From the NCBI RefSeq assembly GCF_036345995.1, contig NZ_CP107796.1, positions 4,588,001 to 4,652,000 of the forward strand: a stretch of 64,000 nt of DNA, in the 5' to 3' direction. The notes beneath the pieces were generated by a model. That model saw only the letters and a list, made by a program, of their open reading frames with translations. It was not told where the DNA came from and made no database searches. How positions within the stretch are numbered: the stretch's first letter is position 1; every line of letters starts with the position of its first letter. Shown in pieces: positions 59,755 to 64,000 of the stretch. A program made the translations under genes and the position numbers. This DNA comes from Streptomyces sp. NBC_00557. GTDB taxonomy: Bacteria > Actinomycetota > Actinomycetes > Streptomycetales > Streptomycetaceae.

Positions 59755-60614
59755 ACGAGACTCTCCCGCACCGTCTCCACGGCCGTGTCCAGGACGCCGC
59801 TGCCCTGCTGGCTCTGCCGCTGGATGCCCGCCAGATTGAGGCCCTCGCCCTCGAACTCACCGGCCCCGTCCGGGCGCTGATCGCCGAGGCGGTCGCAGCG
59901 GCCGGCGAGGACGCCCCGGTCGCCTACATGCCGGCCCCGACCGTCGCGGTGGACGAGCAGACCGGGGTGACGACGACCGAGTACGCCGGCTGCACCACGC
60001 GCATCGCCGACGACGTTGACTACGACTCGCCAGCCGCCGCCCTCGCCGCCCAGCTCCGCCGCCATCACGACGTCCGTGCCACCGACATCCCCACAGGGAG
60101 TTACCTCGGGCTGACGATTCGGCCGCGCACCCTCGCTGCCTGGCAGTGGTGGCTGGCCAAGCTGGGCATCTCGGACGACGCGGTCACTGTGCAGGGCACC
60201 CACGCGTACGCCGTCGGCGCACTGGACGGCGTCGCGGTCCACCTCTGCGGCGAGGACACCGCAGCCCTGTTCCCGGACGGTGCCATGCGGCCGGGCCTGG
60301 ACGTGGACTTCGACACCCCGGCCGGCAACGCCCGCGCCCTGGTCCTGCGGCAGCCCGACGTCACCTCGGCCGTGATCGTGGACGCGCTCACCCTCGAGGT
60401 CACCGTCCGCGCCACCTCGCTCATGGAGTGGGGCTGGTGGCTGCACCAGCTCAATATCGACCCGGCCAGGGTCGAGATCACCGGTGACATCGCCACCGCG
60501 ACCGGCAGCAAGGACGGCGCGGTCGTCAAGCTGCGCGGCGAGGGCGTCCCCGACCTGCTCACCGACCGCGCCGCTGCCCGCCTCGCGGGCCTGATCGCAC
60601 CGGCCACGACGTGA
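59751..60614 (+). CDS. Hypothetical element protein with two similar halves
   Basis: 287 residues from GTG 59751, which overlaps the previous stop. Two comparable segments occur: TLAAWQWWLAKLGISDDAVT and SLMEWGWWLHQLNIDPARVE, each followed by a V-x-G-T/D-x-A-x-A-G strand pattern; this suggests an internal duplication. No membrane segment. No known family recognised. Confidence 0.6.
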   Translation: MNETLPHRLHGRVQDAAALLALPLDARQIEALALELTGPVRALIAEAVAAAGEDAPVAYMPAPTVAVDEQTGVTTTEYAGCTTRIADDVDYDSPAAALAAQLRRHHDVRATDIPTGSYLGLTIRPRTLAAWQWWLAKLGISDDAVTVQGTHAYAVGALDGVAVHLCGEDTAALFPDGAMRPGLDVDFDTPAGNARALVLRQPDVTSAVIVDALTLEVTVRATSLMEWGWWLHQLNIDPARVEITGDIATATGSKDGAVVKLRGEGVPDLLTDRAAARLAGLIAPATT

Positions 60615-60889
60615 ACGGGCCCGCGACCGCCGCTCAGTGGCTGGCCGCGGGCGGCATCGGCGCCGGCACCTCCGCCGTCCTGCTCGGCCTCCTCAAGGCC
60701 GCCCTGGACCAGGGCGAGCTGCCCGACTACCACGCCACCCGCAAGCCGCCCCGGCCGCAGGTCCCGCCGATGCCCACCCGCGCTCCCCAGCGCAGGCCCC
60801 GGCACGCCGCCCCGCCGGCACTCGCCGAGACACAGCCCCTCCGGCAGGTCCGCCCGCAGCTCGCACGCCACACCAAGGAAGCCGCATGA
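60611..60889 (+). CDS. Small one-span membrane protein
   Basis: 92 residues from GTG 60611 overlapping the previous stop (GTGA). Hydrophobic segment at residues ~10-30 (WLAAGGIGAGTSAVLLGLLK), followed by a basic/Pro-rich tail. Position in the middle of a coupled operon of an integrative element suggests a role in transfer or spreading, but no known family is recognised. Confidence 0.55.
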   Translation: MNGPATAAQWLAAGGIGAGTSAVLLGLLKAALDQGELPDYHATRKPPRPQVPPMPTRAPQRRPRHAAPPALAETQPLRQVRPQLARHTKEAA

Positions 60890-61497
60890 CCGAGCTGATC
60901 GAACACGTCTACTTCGGATGGAACCCCCTGGACCACGCGCCCGGCTGCGCCCACCCCGTCTGGGACGACGCCCAGGTGCTGCACACCGAGGGCGGCCGCC
61001 CCGTCGCCACCGGAGCCGAGCACCACCGCTGCGGCAACGACATCTGCAGCCACGGCGACACCTTCACCCGCGTCCAGCTCCGGCTGGTGTGCAAGACCTG
61101 CGGCACCGTGCACACCATCTCCGGCGAGAGCCTCGCCCAGGTCATCTCCCACACCTCCGCCACCGGTTGGGGCCAGCCCCCGCGCCAGATCGGCGAGGTG
61201 TGGCTGTGGCCCGGGCGCCCGGCGATCCCCGGCGGCGAGCCGCACCAGTACCTGGTGACCCGGCAGCCGGCCACCGTCACCGAGGCCACCCTGTACGGAC
61301 TCATCACCCGATACCGCGACGCCTCCGGCACCCCGCTCTGGATCGCCGGAGCCGTACCGGACCCGAACGGCGCCCACCACGTCTCCACCCTGCGCTGGCG
61401 CTACGCCTCCAACGGGCTCACCACGCTCGAGGGGGCCGCGGCCTGGATCGCCGACGCCGAACTGCGCGCCGCGCGCCCGCTGGTGGTGGCCGTCTGA
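60886..61497 (+). CDS. Hypothetical element protein with two Cys/His clusters
   Basis: 203 residues, ATG overlapping the previous stop (ATGA). Cys/His-rich region HHRCGNDICSHGD and LVCKTCGTVHTISG (about 45-80) could bind zinc; the rest (WLWPGRPAIPGG, then TEATLYGLITRYRD) is globular. Common in actinomycete element cargo. Function unknown. Confidence 0.6.
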   Translation: MTELIEHVYFGWNPLDHAPGCAHPVWDDAQVLHTEGGRPVATGAEHHRCGNDICSHGDTFTRVQLRLVCKTCGTVHTISGESLAQVISHTSATGWGQPPRQIGEVWLWPGRPAIPGGEPHQYLVTRQPATVTEATLYGLITRYRDASGTPLWIAGAVPDPNGAHHVSTLRWRYASNGLTTLEGAAAWIADAELRAARPLVVAV

Positions 61498-61817
61498 TGC
61501 CCGCACCACACCGGACACGCCCGCGTCTGCCGGAGACCAGCGAGGCCCAGCGCAGGGCCCGGCTCGCCTGGAACAAGGGCCTGACCGGGAAGGGCCGCCC
61601 GCCCGCCGCGTCCACACCGTTCGAGGTGTGCACGGCCGACGGCTGCGGCTCCCCGGCCGCTGCCCACGGCCGGCCGCCCGCCGCCGGCATGGTCCAGGTC
61701 CGCGGTTCCGCCGACGGCGCGGCCGCGCACTGGTACTGCCCCGGCCGCTGCGCGGCGATCGCACGCGCCCGGGCCGAACTCCGCGCCGTTCCCATGCGCC
61801 AGGGCGGTGACCGCTGA
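61497..61817 (+). CDS. Small basic element protein
   Basis: 106 residues; ATG shares one base with the previous TGA (TGATG). Arg/Pro/Ala-rich N-terminus (TRPRLPETSEAQRRARLAWN), then a Cys pattern VCTADGCGS and HWYCPGRCAA. Possibly a nucleic-acid-binding protein. The next gene starts in the same TGATG manner. Confidence 0.55.
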   Translation: MPAPHRTRPRLPETSEAQRRARLAWNKGLTGKGRPPAASTPFEVCTADGCGSPAAAHGRPPAAGMVQVRGSADGAAAHWYCPGRCAAIARARAELRAVPMRQGGDR

Positions 61818-62344
61818 TGTCCCGCGCGGACGTCATCGCCGCTGTCCTGCGCCACCTACGCCCGGTGCGCGAGCCCCTGGCGTACGAGCTGCGCGGCTCG
61901 GTCGTGCAGCTGCTCGGCCCCAGCACCACCGACCCGACCTGGACGGCCACGCCCGAGGTACTCGCCGAGGCGATCGACAGCGCATTGGAGAAGGACACCC
62001 GCCGCCGCATACCGGCCGCGGCGGGCGGGTCCACTGCACGCGCCGAGATCGTCGCCGTCCTGCAGGCCGTCGGCTACCAGGCCGAGGAGGCCACCAACCT
62101 GCTCGCCCGCGCGTTCCGCCAGCCCCACGCGAGCCCGCCGGCCACCGGCTTCCCGAAGACCCTCGCCGGTGGCCATGCCCTGGTCCTCGAGTTCGGCGAC
62201 TGCGAACTGGTCGGCACCTGCCAGTGCGGCCGTGTCCTCGGCCGCACCACCGCGAACGGCACCGCTGACAGCCTCGCCGCGCTTTGGGAGCGCCACACCT
62301 GCACCGAACTGCCCGCCACTGCAAGCCCGATCGGAGCCTCATGA
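61817..62344 (+). CDS. Hypothetical element protein
   Basis: 175 residues, ATG overlapping the previous stop by one base. N-terminal helices (SRADVIAAVLRHLRPVREPL), then AEIVAVLQAVGYQAEEATNL and LVGTCQCGRVLGRTTANGTA near the C-terminus with a C-x-C pair plus CTEL at the end. No known family. Confidence 0.55.
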   Translation: MSRADVIAAVLRHLRPVREPLAYELRGSVVQLLGPSTTDPTWTATPEVLAEAIDSALEKDTRRRIPAAAGGSTARAEIVAVLQAVGYQAEEATNLLARAFRQPHASPPATGFPKTLAGGHALVLEFGDCELVGTCQCGRVLGRTTANGTADSLAALWERHTCTELPATASPIGAS

Positions 62345-62982
62345 CCCTGCGCAACCCCTCCTGGGACATCAGCCTCATCGACAGCGTCTACGCCCTCGGC
62401 GCGGCCGCCCGCGAGTGCCAGCGCGCCTACCAGGCCGCCGTCCTCGCATGCGGTCACGTCGACCTGGACCGGATCAAGCTGTTGGACGGCAAGGTCGACC
62501 GGCGCTACCCCGGCCGCACCATCGACCAGGAGCCGCACCTGGCGGCGCTCAGCCGGATCGGCACCATCCAGCTGGAGACCAAGCACCGGCTGGAGCGGCT
62601 CTACACCGATGCGGCCATGGCCTATGCGCACGGCGCCAACTGGGCGGTGCGGCAGGTGCAGGTCGGCGAGCAGCCCGCCCGCGTGCTGTTCGAGGTCGAC
62701 GTCGACGGCGGCTGCGACTTCGGCGGGATGCCCGCGCTGCAGCTGGACCGGTACGCCGGCGCGGCGGCCCTCGAGGACGCCCGCCGCGCGTACGAGCGGT
62801 GCCTCGCCGCCGGCACCGAGGCCGAGAGCATCGGGCGTCAGCAGTACGTGGCGGATCACGAGGCGAGCGCGATGCACGCCGCCCTGGACATTGCGGCCGG
62901 GCTGCCTGACGCCGCTTACGCCTACGGCGTCCAGGCCGAGTCGGCGCTCACCTTCACGCTGAACAACCGCGCGCTGGTGTGA
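62341..62982 (+). CDS. Hypothetical element protein
   Basis: 213 residues from ATG 62341, overlapping the previous stop (ATGA). Mainly helical, without membrane segment; sequences include LIDSVYALGAAARECQRAYQ and DRYAGAAALEDARRAYERCL. Not recognised. Its stop overlaps the GTG of the next very small gene. Confidence 0.55.
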   Translation: MTLRNPSWDISLIDSVYALGAAARECQRAYQAAVLACGHVDLDRIKLLDGKVDRRYPGRTIDQEPHLAALSRIGTIQLETKHRLERLYTDAAMAYAHGANWAVRQVQVGEQPARVLFEVDVDGGCDFGGMPALQLDRYAGAAALEDARRAYERCLAAGTEAESIGRQQYVADHEASAMHAALDIAAGLPDAAYAYGVQAESALTFTLNNRALV

Positions 62983-63092
62983 GAAGCCGCCCCCGGCGGG
63001 CGTGCGAGTCCCTCGCCTTTCCCCACGCCCTCACCTACGCGCGCCAGTACCTGACCGGCTGGCGGGTGTGCCAACCACACGCCCGCCGCTGA
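62979..63092 (+). CDS. Very small Cys-containing element protein
   Basis: 37 residues from GTG 62979, which overlaps the previous stop (GTGA). Peptide: Arg-rich start, then ACESLAFPHALTYARQYL and a C-terminal TGWRVCQPHARR; two Cys and two His could bind a metal ion. Good codon bias over its full length and coupling support it as real. Too short for usual gene-length cut-offs. Confidence 0.5.
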   Translation: MRSRPRRACESLAFPHALTYARQYLTGWRVCQPHARR

Positions 63093-63203
63093 GAAGGGCC
63101 AGCCCGAAGCCCCGCCGGGCCCGGGCTGGCCGATCCACCGTCAGCCCCCACCGGACACCGATGCCGACCCCACCGGCAGCACCGAGCACGAGGAATCGAC
63201 GCC

Positions 63204-63722
63204 ATGACCGCACCCGCCATCCCGACCCCGCGCGACCTCGCCGGCCGCACCCCCGCCGTCCTGCGGCCGGCGGCGCCCGCGCCGCGCCCCGTCCCGACCG
63301 CGCCGCCCGTCCAGCAGGCCGCGCCCGAGCCGATGCCCACGGCCGCGGAGCCGAAGGCCACCGATCCGACCGCCCGGGGACGCCTGCGCAAGAACGAGAT
63401 CCTCCGCCAGGTGTTCCAGCAGGGCATGCGGCTCAGCCAGATGCTCCCCGAGTCACGCCTCCTCGGCCTGGTCCTGCTCGGCTACGCGGACTACCGCACC
63501 GGTCGCACCTGGCGGCACACGCCCACGGTGGCCGAGCTGTCCTCTGCCTCGGGCCTGAACGAGGCCCGCGTCCAGGTGCATCTGGAGATCCTCTTCCAGC
63601 GCGGCTGGCTCACCACCTACACGCCGGCCGTCGGCGCCCAGAAGAAGGAGCTGGTCTACCAGCTGTGCGTGCCGCAGGCCGTCCTCGAGCAGCTGCGCGC
63701 CCGCAAGGCCCGGCCGGCCTGA
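63204..63722 (+). CDS. Winged-helix-type element protein
   Basis: 172 residues, ATG at 63204. Pro/Ala-rich N-terminal ~55 residues, then a helical region (RLRKNEILRQVFQQGMRLSQ, LGLVLLGYADYRTGRTWRHT) and a winged-helix-like end (PTVAELSSASGLNEARVQVH, LEILFQRGWLTTY). This pattern is common in the regulatory or replication-linked genes of actinomycete integrative elements. 111 bp after the previous gene, so it may have its own promoter. Confidence 0.6.
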   Translation: MTAPAIPTPRDLAGRTPAVLRPAAPAPRPVPTAPPVQQAAPEPMPTAAEPKATDPTARGRLRKNEILRQVFQQGMRLSQMLPESRLLGLVLLGYADYRTGRTWRHTPTVAELSSASGLNEARVQVHLEILFQRGWLTTYTPAVGAQKKELVYQLCVPQAVLEQLRARKARPA

Positions 63723-63795
63723 CCCACGACGCCTGGGCGGGCGATGACCGCACTCGCCCGCCCAGTGCCCCATCCCTCCCAGCAGACGAGGTCCC

Positions 63796-64000
63796 ATGCA
63801 CCTTCACCGATCGACGCCCAGCCGCCGCTTCCTCGCTACGAACGGCGGTGCCGGCCTGGTATCCAACGCGTCCTGCTCGCACGGCAGTCCGCTGCTGTCC
63901 CTGCACCTGTTCAACGAGCAGAACTTCCCGCCGGACGACATCGGGATCCTCCTGCCGTCCTGCCTCGCCCCCGACCTCTTCGGTGCGGTGCTGGCGCACA
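63796..64000 (+). CDS. Element protein, N-terminal part (3' end outside window)
   Basis: ATG 63796 after GACGAGG; frame open to the window end (68 codons). Begins MHLHRSTPSRRFLATNGGAG, then CSHGSPLLSLHLFNEQNFPP, with Cys/His residues; short proteins of this type are usual in this kind of operon. Function unknown. Confidence 0.5.
   Translation, partial: MHLHRSTPSRRFLATNGGAGLVSNASCSHGSPLLSLHLFNEQNFPPDDIGILLPSCLAPDLFGAVLAH

Overview
The window is high-GC actinobacterial DNA, almost certainly from a Streptomyces chromosome. Supporting signs are strong G/C third-position bias, GTG/TTG starts, a fused FO synthase (coenzyme F420), a GPP34 protein, an Scr1-type HTH gene followed by a DUF397 gene, a matA/matB-like mycelial-aggregation locus, and a gene whose second codon is the rare bldA-dependent TTA. 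About 65 genes, several gene relics and many palindromes or repeats can be supported. There is no rRNA, no complete tRNA and no CRISPR array.

Positions 1-32,300 look like ordinary chromosome. They hold: a papain/calpain-like cysteine peptidase tail overlapped by a chagasin-like inhibitor lipoprotein; a PHP-domain hydrolase; a relic of a luciferase-type (LLM) oxidoreductase next to fbiC; small membrane and exported proteins; an in-frame-shortened P-loop/TPR protein; an ADP-ribosylglycohydrolase-like protein lacking its acidic metal ligands; a sodium:solute symporter behind two palindromes; a polytopic membrane protein; a D-Ala-D-Ala carboxypeptidase with a huge Ala/Asp/Glu/Lys-rich cytoplasmic tail; GPP34; the HTH/DUF397 pair; glutathione peroxidase coupled to an ArsR-type regulator and divergent from an MFS exporter; an SPFH protein; a PP2C-type phosphatase; an ECF sigma/anti-sigma/DUF1877 cassette; and a divergent nickel/cobalt system (nmtR-like regulator, nmtA/ctpJ-like P-type ATPase).

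Positions 32,300-42,690 are accessory: two small proteins, a SLATT-like membrane protein with atypical codon use, an RHS polymorphic toxin with a type-17-like C-terminus plus its immunity protein and WXG100-like partner, a three-gene operon of two membrane proteins and a YtrA-type GntR regulator, and frameshifted gene relics.

At 42,694-42,737 and 55,864-55,907 lie two direct copies (44 bp, one mismatch) of the 3' half of a tRNA-Arg(CCU). These are attachment-site scars. Between them are a second, diverged copy of the whole sigma/anti-sigma/DUF1877 cassette, matAB (a fused polysaccharide deacetylase/glycosyltransferase with its membrane partner), a truncated integrase plus a scrap of another, an exported phosphoesterase-like protein and exported or regulatory proteins of unknown role.

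From 55,908 to the end is the left part of an integrative (AICE-type) element: decamer arrays, integrase, a small Cys-rich protein, a repressor and Cro-like pair with operators, an excisionase-like protein, then ten closely packed or translationally coupled small genes. Its transfer genes and right end, presumably with the intact tRNA-Arg, would lie beyond the window.

Two points deserve most attention: the duplicated sigma/anti-sigma/DUF1877 module with an uncharacterised extracytoplasmic domain, and the shared TCAGTGAG-type 10-bp arrays at the attachment end and at the repressor/Cro control region of the element.
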